Shown in pieces: positions 29,301 through 37,096 of a stretch of 64,000 nt of DNA. A model generated the notes under the pieces. That model saw nothing but the letters and a program-made list of their open reading frames with translations. It was not told where the DNA came from and made no database searches. The DNA is taken from NCBI RefSeq assembly GCF_000217715.1, contig NC_015666.1, positions 3,174,270 through 3,238,269 of the forward strand. Reading direction: 5' to 3'. The position numbers and the translations under genes are program-made. How positions within the stretch are numbered: position 1 is the first letter of the stretch; every line of letters begins with the position of its first letter. The DNA is from Halopiger xanaduensis SH-6. GTDB lineage: Archaea; Halobacteriota; Halobacteria; Halobacteriales; Natrialbaceae.

Positions 29301-29599
29301 GTCTGGCCGCCGAGGCCGGCGATGACGCCGTCGGGATTCTCCTTCTTGATGATCTCGGCGATGGCGTCGGTCGTGATCGGCTCGATGTACACCTCGTCGG
29401 CCATCTCCGGGTCCGTCATGATCGTCGCCGGGTTGGAGTTGACGAGGACGACCTCGGCGCCTTCCTCCTGGAGCGCCCGGCAGGCCTGCGCGCCGGAGTA
29501 GTCGAATTCGGCGGCCTGCCCGATCTGGATCGGGCCGCTCCCGATCAGGAGGATTTTGCGTCCGTCCCCTGCACGGTCTCCGTTAGTGTCCGTACTCAT
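26399..29599 (-). CDS. carB: Carbamoyl phosphate synthase large subunit
   Basis: Makes carbamoyl phosphate from bicarbonate, ammonia (from CarA) and two ATP for pyrimidine and arginine synthesis. It has 1066 residues, full length. The first half starts [21 protein letters not shown] and contains the first ATP-grasp domain; the second half repeats the pattern with [20 protein letters not shown] and a second ATP-grasp. The C-terminal allosteric MGS-like domain follows (residues about 930-1066). The ATG at 29599 is supported by a TATA box 34 bp upstream. carA is not adjacent on either side. Confidence 0.97.
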   Translation of the reverse strand: MSTDTNGDRAGDGRKILLIGSGPIQIGQAAEFDYSGAQACRALQEEGAEVVLVNSNPATIMTDPEMADEVYIEPITTDAIAEIIKKENPDGVIAGLGGQTGLNVTAELAEEGVLDEYDVEIMGTPLDTIYATEDRDLFRQRMEKIDQPVPGSTTISLEEGEEVSELTEEDLRERVQAAVDEVGGLPVIARTTYTLGGSGSGVVHDFDELLQRVRKGLRLSRNSEVLITESIAGWVEYEYEVMRDADDSCIIICNMENIDPMGIHTGESTVVTPSQIVPDEGHQEMRTAALDVIRELGIQGGCNIQFAWRDDGTPGGEYRVVEVNPRVSRSSALASKATGYPIARVTAKVALGKRLHEIENEITGETTAAFEPAIDYVVTKVPRWPKDKFDDVDFELTTAMKSTGEAMAIGRTFEESLLKALRSSEYEPDVDWADVSDEELEEQYLERPSPDRPYAMFEAFDRGYTTEEVVDLTGIFEWYTERYKRIAESTRAAQEGDFTEAAIAGRTNATIAAAAGADVDTVEQEVPGRTYKQVDTCAGEFEAETPYYYSSRKNEFESGPLKGDAAAGELEVDRDVESVIVVGGGPIRIGQGVEFDYCSVHAVRALRELGIDAHVVNNNPETVSTDYDTSDGLFFEPITAEEVADVAEATGADGVMVQFGGQTSVNIGEPLEDELERRGLDCEIMGTSVEAMDLAEDRDRFNALMDELEISQPDGGTAFSKEEALQLAHDIGYPVLVRPSYVLGGRAMDIVYSDEELETYIEEAVRVSPDKPILVDDFLEDAVELDVDAVSDGRDVLIGGIMEHVESAGVHSGDSACMIPPRSLDADTLARVREVTEDIAEGLKTKGLLNVQLAVTGVHDPDAEPEVYVLEANPRSSRTVPYVSKATGVPIAKLAAKVMAGETLSSLEAQEQIPEHTSIKEVVLPFDRLPGSDPRLGPEMKSTGEVMGTAGDFGTAYWKAQQAAHNDVSEGTAVVDLDVDGFEEHFDIAEFDDVPQAIREGKVDFVVSRDRDSLEMAVEEEIPYLSTEASAEAYVEALESFEGELEVDTVSDRPKRVAEWGGGELQ

Positions 29600-29629
29600 T
29601 GGTCTTGTTCGTCCGGAGTTCGCACATCG

Positions 29630-29636
29630 TAATAAG
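29630..29636 (-). promoter_or_regulatory. TATA box for carB
   Basis: Minus-strand CTTATTA is centred 34 bp before the ATG at 29599, giving a leader of only a few bases. Confidence 0.55.
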
Positions 29637-30012
29637 CCCCACGATACAGTACGAATCTCGAAACGGCTTTTCGAATTTCGAACCGGCGACGGAGCGGTAC
29701 CGTCGACGGATCGATTTTTCGACCAACGGTCGACGATCCGGCGGATCGATAGGTGATTCCTGACGAATCCGCGGCTGGACACGAGAAATTAGGCAAAATA
29801 ACCTGTGTGGTGAGTTCGCAGGCGTCGTGCCTTCTGAAAATCGATTCCTGTGGAACGGTATCACTGCACGCTCAGTTCGCGCTTCCGCGTCCGTACGCGC
29901 CGTACGATGGGAGACGCGAGGACGGCGACGCGAGAAACGGGCGACGAATCGACCGCCGATCGTTCACCGGCGTTTCGAAATCCGTAGCGCGCGGCCGGGG
30001 CGACTCGAGGAG
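29637..30012. other. Non-coding region upstream of carB
   Basis: About 375 bp with no convincing gene. Open frames here have shadow-like composition. It includes a relatively AT-rich patch at about 29783-29802 and several TTCGAA-type motifs: TCGAAACGG at 29658, TTTTCGAATTTCGAAC at 29668-29683 and CGTTTCGAA at 29971. It may hold regulatory sites for carB or a gene remnant. Confidence 0.5.
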
Positions 30013-30345
30013 TTACCGCATCTCTTTCGGCGACCGGACGGTGTCGGACATGATCCAGGCCGTATCGCTGTCGGGTTCGCTGAGCCGGATCGCGTAGAAC
30101 GTGTCCCGTCCGTCGTCGACGGTGATCCGGTAGCCGTGAGCCGTCAGTTCCTGGCTCGTATCAGGTGCCGGTACCGGCGTCTCGGGATCCGATGAGGTGT
30201 CGGGGGATGTCACAGTACCTTTCAGGACCAGCGACGGATAACGGACACGGTTCGTTCCACGTCGCGAGAACGAGGTCATCGGGCGCTGATACGTGTATTC
30301 GTGAAACTCGGCCTCGAGTCCGATTGGTGGGTACTGCCGTTCCAT
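30013..30345 (-). CDS. Small unknown haloarchaeal protein
   Basis: 110 residues from the ATG at 30345 (alternative starts: four codons further upstream, or the ATG at 30279 giving 88 residues). No Cys, signal peptide or membrane helix. The C-terminal half (GYRITVDDGRDTFYAIRL, then DTAWIMSDTV) reads like a compact alpha/beta fold and resembles the many small haloarchaeal proteins ending in a W-hydrophobic-x-S-D segment. Middle residues 50-70 are Pro/Thr/Asp-rich. Not recognised. A perfect 14-bp palindrome lies 32-45 bp upstream of this start. Confidence 0.55.
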   Translation of the reverse strand: MERQYPPIGLEAEFHEYTYQRPMTSFSRRGTNRVRYPSLVLKGTVTSPDTSSDPETPVPAPDTSQELTAHGYRITVDDGRDTFYAIRLSEPDSDTAWIMSDTVRSPKEMR

Positions 30346-30376
30346 TGACCGGCGCATTCTGCCGCAAGTGAGTACG

Positions 30377-30390
30377 ACGTTTCGAAACGT
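30377..30390. promoter_or_regulatory. 14-bp palindrome ACGTTTCGAAACGT
   Basis: Perfect palindrome located where a TATA/BRE or operator would sit relative to the minus-strand gene starting at 30345. It shares the core CGTTTCGAA with 20683-20690 and 29971-29979. A role as a repressor or activator site is inference. Confidence 0.35.
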
Positions 30391-30465
30391 GTCAGTACTC
30401 GAGCTATCGAAGAAATCGGAGGGGACGGAAATCGGTTCGGAACCAGCGTCGATCGACGGCGCGGC

Positions 30466-31002
30466 TCAGATCGCTCGATCGTGCTCGCTCTCGAAGTTCC
30501 GCTGGGCGCGGTACTGCTCGACGAACTCGCTCACGTCGAACTCGAGCATCTGCGTTTCGAACTCCGAAATCGCGGCGTCGTCGTCGGCGTGGCTGATCGC
30601 GTGTTCCATGAGTTCGACGACCAGTTCGACGACGATCTCGTGGAGTCGCCGCGAGTCGAAGTCGGCGACCCACAGCATCGCGTAGCCGACGGCGCCGTCG
30701 TCGCTGGCGTCGTAGGTAACGACCTTCTCGGGGAACTCCTCCAAGGCGATTCCCATGAGGTGGGGCGTCCCGAACCGGTCGAACTCGTCGTCGGTCTCGA
30801 TCGTCTCTTGGAGGACGGTCACGAGCGATTCCGGGAAGAACCGCGACGGCGGGTGGGCGTCGGTGACGACGGCGTGGTCGTCGCCGCACGCGCAAGAGTA
30901 ATCGCGCATCCCCAGATCCACGTCGTGGGGGTCCATCGTCTCCCCGCAGGGAAGCTCGAGACGCCGTTCGGTGCCGGAACCCGGGACGCGGGGCTCTGCC
31001 AT
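30466..31002 (-). CDS. Conserved haloarchaeal protein with Cys motif (DUF5815-like)
   Basis: 178 residues from the ATG at 31002. The N-terminal 50 residues hold three Cys in the order ELPCGE, then YSCACG, then DAHPPSRF, which could bind a metal. The rest is predicted alpha/beta with a helical C-terminus (LHEIVVELVVELMEHAISHADDD). I associate this pattern with the haloarchaeal family DUF5815, from memory and without a search. The frame extends upstream into the methyltransferase gene, but that part is Arg/Pro-rich shadow. Confidence 0.7.
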   Translation of the reverse strand: MAEPRVPGSGTERRLELPCGETMDPHDVDLGMRDYSCACGDDHAVVTDAHPPSRFFPESLVTVLQETIETDDEFDRFGTPHLMGIALEEFPEKVVTYDASDDGAVGYAMLWVADFDSRRLHEIVVELVVELMEHAISHADDDAAISEFETQMLEFDVSEFVEQYRAQRNFESEHDRAI

Positions 31003-31088
31003 TGGTCCGTATTCGGCCGGCGCGGGCATAAGGGCGACGACTCGCGGGCTCGCGGCCGTTCGAGACGTCCCGACGCGAGTTGCACACC

Positions 31089-31847
31089 TCACGCCGGCAG
31101 CCGCATCGCGATACTGTACATTTCGCCGACCGACTCCGAGCCGATCGATTCCGCGAGGCGGTCGGCGCGCTCGAGGAACGTCTCGCCGACCCCGCTCGAG
31201 TCCGGCAGCCGGTCTACCCGCTCGCGAACGACGGCGGCGTGGGCTGAGAGATGCTGTTCGGTCCACGGCACCGGCTCGAGCAGCGTCCGCCGCCGGTCGA
31301 ACTCCCAGCCGTAGCCGGCGAACAGCCGGCGCAGCACCGCCGCAGGATAGAAAGTCAGCGCCGGCCGACCGTCGGTCAACTCCGCGGCCGCGTTCTCGAG
31401 GGCGAACAGTTTCCGGACGGCGGCGTCGTCGGGCAGCGGTTCGTAGTCGTCGATCACGAGGTGACAGCCCGGCGCCGCGACCCGGGTCAACTCGGCGGCA
31501 ACGGTCTCGAGATCGGCCGGGGGGAGCACGTTGAACAGCCCGTGGGCGGTGACGAGGTCGACCGAATCGCCCGGGAGCGGAATTTTCCGCAGGTCGGCCT
31601 CGAGGACGGCGAGTCGATCGGTCCGATCGTCCGCGCTGTTATCGTCGTCGCCGTCCTCGTCCTCGAGTACTCGATTAACAGTTGTCCGCGCGTGCTCGCG
31701 GTCGTTCGTCACGGCGTAGACGCGGGCCGCGCCGCGGGTCAGCAGTCCGGCCGTCGTATTCCCGGCGCCGGCACCGGCTTCCAGACAGACCGCACCCTCG
31801 ACCGGTCGGTCCTCGAGGGCGGTCGCGACCGTTTTCGGGACGTCCAT
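31089..31847 (-). CDS. Class I SAM-dependent methyltransferase
   Basis: 252 residues. Motif I is VCLEAGAGAGNTTAGLL. The acidic end of the second strand is followed by VLEADLRKIPLPGDSVDLVTAHGLFNVLP (motifs II-III). VAAPGCHLVIDDYEPLP is the post-III segment. A Rossmann-type methyltransferase with no substrate-specific domain visible. It sits between the DUF5815-like gene (86 bp downstream) and the aldo/keto reductase (24 bp upstream), all on the minus strand, so the three may share a transcript. Confidence 0.8.
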   Translation of the reverse strand: MDVPKTVATALEDRPVEGAVCLEAGAGAGNTTAGLLTRGAARVYAVTNDREHARTTVNRVLEDEDGDDDNSADDRTDRLAVLEADLRKIPLPGDSVDLVTAHGLFNVLPPADLETVAAELTRVAAPGCHLVIDDYEPLPDDAAVRKLFALENAAAELTDGRPALTFYPAAVLRRLFAGYGWEFDRRRTLLEPVPWTEQHLSAHAAVVRERVDRLPDSSGVGETFLERADRLAESIGSESVGEMYSIAMRLPA

Positions 31848-31871
31848 CGTCTCGAGCGGGCGGAAATCGAA

Positions 31872-32756
31872 TTAGTGGTGCAGCTGTTCGGGGACCGGGC
31901 TCTCGTCGTGGCGCGCTCGTTCGATCAGCGAGCGCTGTTCGCTCTCGCTCAGTTCCTCGTAGCGGTCGGCGGCGTCCAGCACCATCGCGACGAGCTTCGG
32001 ATCGCCGGGCGTAACGACCGTCGTCAGTCCCTGCGACGCCGCGAAGTCGAACCGATCCCTGATCTCGTCCGGCCGGTCGACCGGTTCGTACCAGTTCGCG
32101 TAGGGGCGGTCGGCCTCGGGCAGTTCGTCGGTCGAGGGCCACGAGCCCTTCGCGAAAGCCTTGATTCCGAGCGTACCGATTCCTTCCTCCTCGGCGCGCT
32201 CGAGGACGGCCTCGTAGTCGTACTCGTCGTCGTCCTTGCCGGCCACGACGGGGTTCAGCGGAAACATCACCGTCGAGAGGTCGTCGATCCGGTCGATAGC
32301 GTCGAGGATGAGCTGCGGATCGCCGTGGCTCGTCAGGCCGATGTCGCCGATCAGGCCCTCGTCCTGGGCGTCTCGGAACGCCTCGAGCGCGCCGCCCTCG
32401 CCCGCGATCGTCTCGAGTTCGTGTTCGTACTCGAGACCGTGGATCTGGTAGAGGTCGATACGGTCGACGCCCAACCGGTCGAGCGAGCGCTCGAGTTTGC
32501 GGCGCGCGCCCTCGTACTCGCGCTCCTGAGTCTTGCAGCCGAGGTAGATCTCCTCGCGGTGCTGGCGGAGTTTGGGACCGAGTTTGAGTTCGGCGTCGCC
32601 GTAGGTCGGCGCCACGTCGAAGTGGTTGACGCCGTAGTCGAGGACCTGCTCGACCATCTGGTTCGCGCCCTCCTGCTCGAGCCAGTTGAGCGCGATCGCG
32701 CCGAACGTCGCGACGGTGCTCTCGTGTCCGGTGTCGCCGAGGGGACGAGTTTCCAT
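31872..32756 (-). CDS. Aldo/keto reductase
   Basis: 294-residue TIM-barrel NADPH-dependent oxidoreductase. The catalytic tetrad is visible: Asp and Tyr in HFDVAPTYGDAELKLG, Lys in IYLGCKTQ and His in DLYQIHGL. The C-terminal part is more polar than usual. Substrate unknown. It overlaps neither neighbour; the methyltransferase gene follows after 24 bp on the same strand. Confidence 0.85.
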   Translation of the reverse strand: METRPLGDTGHESTVATFGAIALNWLEQEGANQMVEQVLDYGVNHFDVAPTYGDAELKLGPKLRQHREEIYLGCKTQEREYEGARRKLERSLDRLGVDRIDLYQIHGLEYEHELETIAGEGGALEAFRDAQDEGLIGDIGLTSHGDPQLILDAIDRIDDLSTVMFPLNPVVAGKDDDEYDYEAVLERAEEEGIGTLGIKAFAKGSWPSTDELPEADRPYANWYEPVDRPDEIRDRFDFAASQGLTTVVTPGDPKLVAMVLDAADRYEELSESEQRSLIERARHDESPVPEQLHH

Positions 32757-32849
32757 ACCGAACGTCTAGGGGAGACCGTACATAAGTGTCGGCGCTCGGG
32801 GACGCGGCGTCGGCGCCGCGGTGCTGTGGGTAGAAAAGCGGCCGTCGAT

Positions 32850-33260
32850 TCAGGGCCAGTCGTCCCGAACCGGTTCGGCGTCGTCTTCCTCGTCCTCGAC
32901 GCTCGTCGCGAGGACCCAGTCGGCCGCCTCGGCGGCCTCCTCGACGTCCAGATACTCCCAGCCGACGCGGCCGGCTAGCTTCTCGTCTTCGTCGCTGGCG
33001 CCGATGTAGACGTACCGCTCCGTGTCGAACTGGTCCTTGACGCCGTCGAGGCTCTCGGCCTTGCCGCGGGGGCCGGAGAAGAAGTCCTGCCGGATGCGGT
33101 TCTTCCGGGTGAAGTTCGTGACGACGTAGGTCGGTTTCTCGGAGACGACGCCGATGTATTCGGTCCAGCCTCTGGCGTCCTCGAAGACGCTCTCGGGCGA
33201 GGCGAGTTCCTTCAGCGCCTCGAGTTCGAACGCCAGGGTCATGTCCGTATCGCCGTTCAT
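32850..33260 (-). CDS. Conserved haloarchaeal protein of unknown function
   Basis: 136 residues from 33260, or 130 from the internal ATG at 33242 (MTLAFELEALKEL), which I think is at least as likely. Well-ordered alpha/beta pattern with WTEYIGVVSEKPTYVV, TRKNRIRQDFFSGPRG and VGWEYLDVEEAAEAADWVL, followed by an acidic tail. The Arg/Lys-rich central part in an otherwise acidic protein suggests nucleic-acid or nucleotide binding (inference). I associate it loosely with DUF7124 (memory only). Confidence 0.7.
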   Translation of the reverse strand: MNGDTDMTLAFELEALKELASPESVFEDARGWTEYIGVVSEKPTYVVTNFTRKNRIRQDFFSGPRGKAESLDGVKDQFDTERYVYIGASDEDEKLAGRVGWEYLDVEEAAEAADWVLATSVEDEEDDAEPVRDDWP

Positions 33261-33362
33261 ACCGGGCAGAACGGTCCCGCTGGGGAAAACGGCTTCGATA
33301 CTTCCGGTTGGCCGGGAGCAGTCGCCTTCCGCCCGCTCGCCGCATCGCGTGACCGCTGGCCT

Positions 33363-33599
33363 TCAGATCGCTTCGACGCGGAAATAGTCGGTGAAGACGA
33401 CGATCTCGCCGTCCTCGAGAGCCGTTTCGTCGGCCGGCAGCGGTTGTCCGTCCTCGAGCAGGTTGTAAAATTCCTGGAACTCGTCCGTCTCGAGTTGATC
33501 GACGTGACGGACGGTTGCGTTCGACTCGACGGACTCGACGCGGCGTACCGTCAGGCGGCGGCCCAGGGGCTCACCTGCGGACAGTTCACTGAAGGCCAT
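33363..33599 (-). CDS. Small unknown protein divergent from artA
   Basis: 78 residues from the ATG at 33599, no Cys or membrane segment, mixed alpha/beta pattern with LTVRRVESVESNATVRH and IVVFTDYFRVEAI. Not recognised. Its TATA box is 28 bp upstream, in the gap shared with archaeosortase A, so the two promoters lie within 110 bp of each other. Confidence 0.65.
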   Translation of the reverse strand: MAFSELSAGEPLGRRLTVRRVESVESNATVRHVDQLETDEFQEFYNLLEDGQPLPADETALEDGEIVVFTDYFRVEAI

Positions 33600-33621
33600 G
33601 TGTGATGTTACCAAGAACCAG

Positions 33622-33631
33622 TATTTACTTA
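33622..33631 (-). promoter_or_regulatory. TATA box for the gene at 33363-33599
   Basis: Minus-strand TAAGTAAATA is centred 28 bp before the ATG at 33599. It indicates a leaderless start and excludes the longer upstream reading frame. Confidence 0.65.
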
Positions 33632-33706
33632 ACTGTTTCGTCGGTATCGGTCTCGAGTCCGAGGCGTCAAGTTGATAGCGCGAGAGTCCTTCGGTTCGGC
33701 CTGAAT

Positions 33707-34717
33707 ATGCCGACCCCATCCGCGGCGATCGGGAGCGGTTCGGTCGCCGGCCTCGCATCCGCAGGATCCGTCCCGCTCGCCTCGAGTACCGGCGGCGGGC
33801 TGTCGGACGCGATCGTCTGGATCGCAATCGGCGCGTTCTTCGCCGCACTGGCCCTCCGTTGGCGCGGCGCGGACCGCCCGGCGCGGCTGACCGCCGCGGG
33901 CGGGTGGCTCGCGTTCGGGACCTTCTGGCTGACGATGGTCCCGTACTTCTACTACGAGATGCAGAGCCCCCTCGAGACGCTGCTGTCGGTCGCCGCGCTC
34001 CCGCTCTGTGCCTACACCGGGTACCTCATGCTGCAGGACCGCCGGTCGCTGTTCCTCCTGACGAAGGCGGTCGCGTTCATGGGGCTGATCTACCTGCCCG
34101 CGGAGACGATCCCGTTCGTCCGCGAGTGGTTGATCGAGACGACCGCCGCCCAGACCCACTTCGGCATGGAACTGCTCGGTCACAGCCCCGGTATCAACGA
34201 GGGCGCGAACGGCTACATGAGCCGGTTCAATTTCGACCCGAACGAGACGGCGACCGGGCGGACGACCTACATCGTCCTCTCCTGTACCGGTCTCGGGAGC
34301 ATGGCCATCTTCGGCGGGCTGATCGCCGCCGTCTCGGCGCCGCTCAAGCAGAAACTGTCCGCCTTCGCGCTGGCGATCGGCGTCATCTGGTTCCTCAACC
34401 TCATTCGGAACGTCTTCATCGGCCTCGCGTCGCCGCTCGGCTGGTTCCAGCAGGACTGGCTCGTCTCCCTGATGACGACCTACCTCGGCGCCGAGCCCAG
34501 CCGCGTCTCCTTCCTCGTCTCGCACAACTACATCGCCCAGACGCTGTCGGTCTTCGCGCTGATCGGGATCACCTACCTCGTCGTCAAGATCGTCCCCGAA
34601 GTGCTCGCGCCGCTCGAGGAAGTCTTGTTCGTCCTGACCGGCACCGAGTACGACCTGTTCGAGGCGCTCGGCGTCGAGGAGGTCCGCACCGACGGCGGCC
34701 GCGAACCCGACAACTGA
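33707..34717 (+). CDS. artA: Archaeosortase A
   Basis: Membrane transpeptidase-like enzyme that processes C-terminal PGF-CTERM signals so that surface proteins (for example the S-layer glycoprotein) become lipid-anchored. It has 336 residues from the ATG at 33707 and about eight hydrophobic helices. The catalytic Cys is C193 in LSCTGLGSMA. The conserved Arg is R234 in LIRNVFIG, 41 residues later, the same spacing as the published C173/R214 pair of Haloferax ArtA. The third conserved position lies in the region SRVSFLVSHNY (R266/H273). No PGF-CTERM target is encoded in this window. Confidence 0.9.
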   Translation: MPTPSAAIGSGSVAGLASAGSVPLASSTGGGLSDAIVWIAIGAFFAALALRWRGADRPARLTAAGGWLAFGTFWLTMVPYFYYEMQSPLETLLSVAALPLCAYTGYLMLQDRRSLFLLTKAVAFMGLIYLPAETIPFVREWLIETTAAQTHFGMELLGHSPGINEGANGYMSRFNFDPNETATGRTTYIVLSCTGLGSMAIFGGLIAAVSAPLKQKLSAFALAIGVIWFLNLIRNVFIGLASPLGWFQQDWLVSLMTTYLGAEPSRVSFLVSHNYIAQTLSVFALIGITYLVVKIVPEVLAPLEEVLFVLTGTEYDLFEALGVEEVRTDGGREPDN

Positions 34718-34745
34718 TGCCGGCCGCGGTCGATACTCCGCACCA

Positions 34746-35555
34746 GTGACCGGCTCCGACACACCTGCCGCTAATACCGACGCTGACGCCGCCATCGCCA
34801 CCGACGGCGGCGTCGACATCGATGTCGACGTTCCCTTCTCTCCGCTCGAGCGCGCCGCCTACCTCCCCGACGCCGACGCGCTGCTCGTCGCCGACGTCCA
34901 CCTCGGCCGCGCCGCCGCCTCGAGCGTCGACGCGCCGATCGACGACGGCGCCGACGTTCGAGACCGGCTCGCGTCGCTGCTCGAGCGCACCGGCGCCGGA
35001 ACGGTCGTCGTCGCCGGCGACCTCTTACACTCGTTTAACAGCGTTCCGCACGGCGTTGCACGGGATCTGTCCGCCCTCGAGTCGGCCGTTACCGCGGCCG
35101 GCGCCGACTTCGTGGTGACGCCGGGCAACCACGACACGATGCTCGCGGAACTCGAGGGGTTCGACGGCGAGGTCGTCGACGAGTACCGCCTCGCGGACGG
35201 CGAGACGGTCGTCTGTCACGGCCACGAGCAGCCGAGCGCCGAGGCGAAACGGTACGTCGTCGGCCACGACCACCCCGCGCTGTCGATCGAGGGGCGCAAA
35301 CGCCCGTGTTTCCTCTACGGGCCGGGCGTTTACGAGTCCGGGACCGGGACTGCCACAGGCGATCCCGCGGACGTCCTCGTCCTCCCCGCGTTCACGCGAC
35401 TCGCCGGCGGCGCCGCCGTCAACGGCATGCGCGCTCGAGACTTCCAGTCGCCGCTGGTCGCCGACGCGGACGCGTTCTACCCGGCCGTTTGGGACGGCGA
35501 GCGCGAGGAGTCGCTGTGGTTTCCGCCGCTGGGGGAGTGTCGGCGGCTGCTGTAG
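34746..35555 (+). CDS. Calcineurin-like metallophosphoesterase
   Basis: 269 residues with a GTG start at 34746. Metal-binding motifs in order are LLVADVHLGR (D-x-H), VVVAGDLLHSF (GDxxH), TPGNHD (GNHD), VCHGHEQP and VGHDHP. The family resembles the COG1407-type archaeal phosphoesterases often found near DNA repair or helicase genes. The N-terminal 35 residues are an acidic Ala/Asp/Thr extension, so an internal start is possible. 28 bp follow artA, so co-transcription is possible. Confidence 0.8.
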   Translation: MTGSDTPAANTDADAAIATDGGVDIDVDVPFSPLERAAYLPDADALLVADVHLGRAAASSVDAPIDDGADVRDRLASLLERTGAGTVVVAGDLLHSFNSVPHGVARDLSALESAVTAAGADFVVTPGNHDTMLAELEGFDGEVVDEYRLADGETVVCHGHEQPSAEAKRYVVGHDHPALSIEGRKRPCFLYGPGVYESGTGTATGDPADVLVLPAFTRLAGGAAVNGMRARDFQSPLVADADAFYPAVWDGEREESLWFPPLGECRRLL

Positions 35556-35585
35556 TTTTTCGATTCCGACCGGACAAATCCGAGG

Positions 35586-36902
35586 TTAGCCGGACAGATC
35601 CTCGAGCACCGCTCGCGCCGCCTCCCGCCCGCTCTCCATCGCGCCCTGAATCGAGGACCACTGCGTGTAGTCTCCGGCCAGGTAGACCGGTCCGTCCGGA
35701 TCGCGAGCGTCCGGCAGCCGCTCGTGGATTCCCAGCGGCTGGTCGAACTGCGCGAATTCGATTCGATCGGTGTGGAGGCGTTCGAAGTCGTCGAAGACGC
35801 GTTCGGGGAACCACGACTCGAGCGTCTCTCGAGTTTGCGTTGCCAGTTCGGCGTCGCTCTCCTCGCGCTCCCCGAGGTAGGTCGCGCTCAGCAGCGTCTC
35901 GCCGTCGGGCGCGTACTCGGGGGCGACCGCGCTGTGGGGGACGACGTGGTTCGGCCCCTCGTCGCCGGCGTTCAACAGGAGGCGGCGGTCGGCGCCGATC
36001 GTCGCTTCACCCGAGAGGCGGTAGTACTGGGTCACACACGCTCGCGCGTCCGTGGGGATCGCTTCGACGCCGGTCAACTCGCGAGCGGTCGGCGGGTCGG
36101 TCGCGACGACGACGGCGTCGGCCTCGAGGGCGTCATCGCCGGCGGTTTCCACGGTCACGGTCACATCCGCGGCCGCCGACGTGGCGCTCGAGGGGCCGTC
36201 CGACGTGGCTGCAACCGATTCGATGTCGACGCCGGTTTCGATCGTCGCCCCCGCTTCTCGAGCCCGGTCGGCGAGCTGCCGGGGGATCGCGCCCATGCCA
36301 GCGGCCGGGACGGCGGTCGCACCCGCCGCGAGCGTCCGGAAGGTGTACTCGAAGACGCGCTTCGAGGTCGACAGCGACCGATCGAGCGTGATCCCGCCGT
36401 AGAACGGCCCGACGAAATTCTCGAGAAACTGGTCGGAGAAGCTCCGGTCGCGGAGGTACTGCGCGATCGACGCGTCGTCGCCGCTGAAAATCTCCGTCGG
36501 GTCTTTCGTCTGCAGGTCCCGCCAAAGTCCGAGCACACGGAGCTTGTCACCCGTCGAAATATCCGGATTGAACAGCGTCGCCGGCAGCGTTCCCGGTTCC
36601 CGACGCGGATCGGCCAGCGTCGACCGATGGTTCGGCCGGGCGATCGTCGCTCCCGGCGCGAACCGGCGCAGATCGAGCGCCTCGAGATCCAGTTCCCGCT
36701 GTACGGCGGGGTAGGCGGTAAACAGCACCTGGAACCCCCGGTCGAACCGGTAGCCGTCGCGTTCGGTAGTCCGAACGCGCCCGCCGACCGTTTCCTCGCG
36801 CTCGAGCACCGTGACGTCGACCCCGCCGGCGGCGAGGTGCCGGGTCGCCACGAGGCCGGCGAGCCCCCCGCCGACGACGAGTACCCGCGGTGTCGACTCC
36901 AT
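35586..36902 (-). CDS. FAD-dependent amine oxidase/phytoene desaturase-like oxidoreductase
   Basis: 438 residues. The N-terminal dinucleotide-binding motif VLVVGGGLAGLVATRHLAAGG and the adjacent GGRVRT define the amine oxidase/protoporphyrinogen oxidase/phytoene desaturase superfamily. FDRGFQVLFTAYPAVQ and the C-terminal FAD motif PVYLAGDYTQWSSIQGAMESGREAA complete the fold. No substrate can be named; carotenoid or quinone-related chemistry is possible. It converges with the phosphoesterase (30 bp apart). Its start lies 194 bp from the divergent GMC operon. Confidence 0.82.
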   Translation of the reverse strand: MESTPRVLVVGGGLAGLVATRHLAAGGVDVTVLEREETVGGRVRTTERDGYRFDRGFQVLFTAYPAVQRELDLEALDLRRFAPGATIARPNHRSTLADPRREPGTLPATLFNPDISTGDKLRVLGLWRDLQTKDPTEIFSGDDASIAQYLRDRSFSDQFLENFVGPFYGGITLDRSLSTSKRVFEYTFRTLAAGATAVPAAGMGAIPRQLADRAREAGATIETGVDIESVAATSDGPSSATSAAADVTVTVETAGDDALEADAVVVATDPPTARELTGVEAIPTDARACVTQYYRLSGEATIGADRRLLLNAGDEGPNHVVPHSAVAPEYAPDGETLLSATYLGEREESDAELATQTRETLESWFPERVFDDFERLHTDRIEFAQFDQPLGIHERLPDARDPDGPVYLAGDYTQWSSIQGAMESGREAARAVLEDLSG

Positions 36903-37035
36903 ACGCGACCGTCGATCGGCGACCAGTAAAGCCGGCGACCTAACAGTGCAAGGAGTACTCCGCTCGAGCCGAACGCGACGGCGATGATCGGTTGCCGTCG
37001 CGGATTCGGTAATCTCTCGTTACGCTGTCCGGTTC

Positions 37036-37043
37036 CTAAATAT
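37036..37043 (+). promoter_or_regulatory. TATA box for the GMC dehydrogenase operon
   Basis: CTAAATAT is centred about 57 bp before the ATG at 37097, implying a leader of about 30 nt. Confidence 0.5.
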
Positions 37044-37096
37044 CCCAGTCCGCTGCAAGGACACGCACTAACGGACTTCTCGCCATCCGAAGCCCC

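Noticed and set aside
29753-30195. Plus-strand frames upstream of carB (114 and 122 codons)
   Set aside because: Arg/Ser-rich, no conserved pattern, and largely antisense to the more plausible minus-strand gene at 30013-30345.
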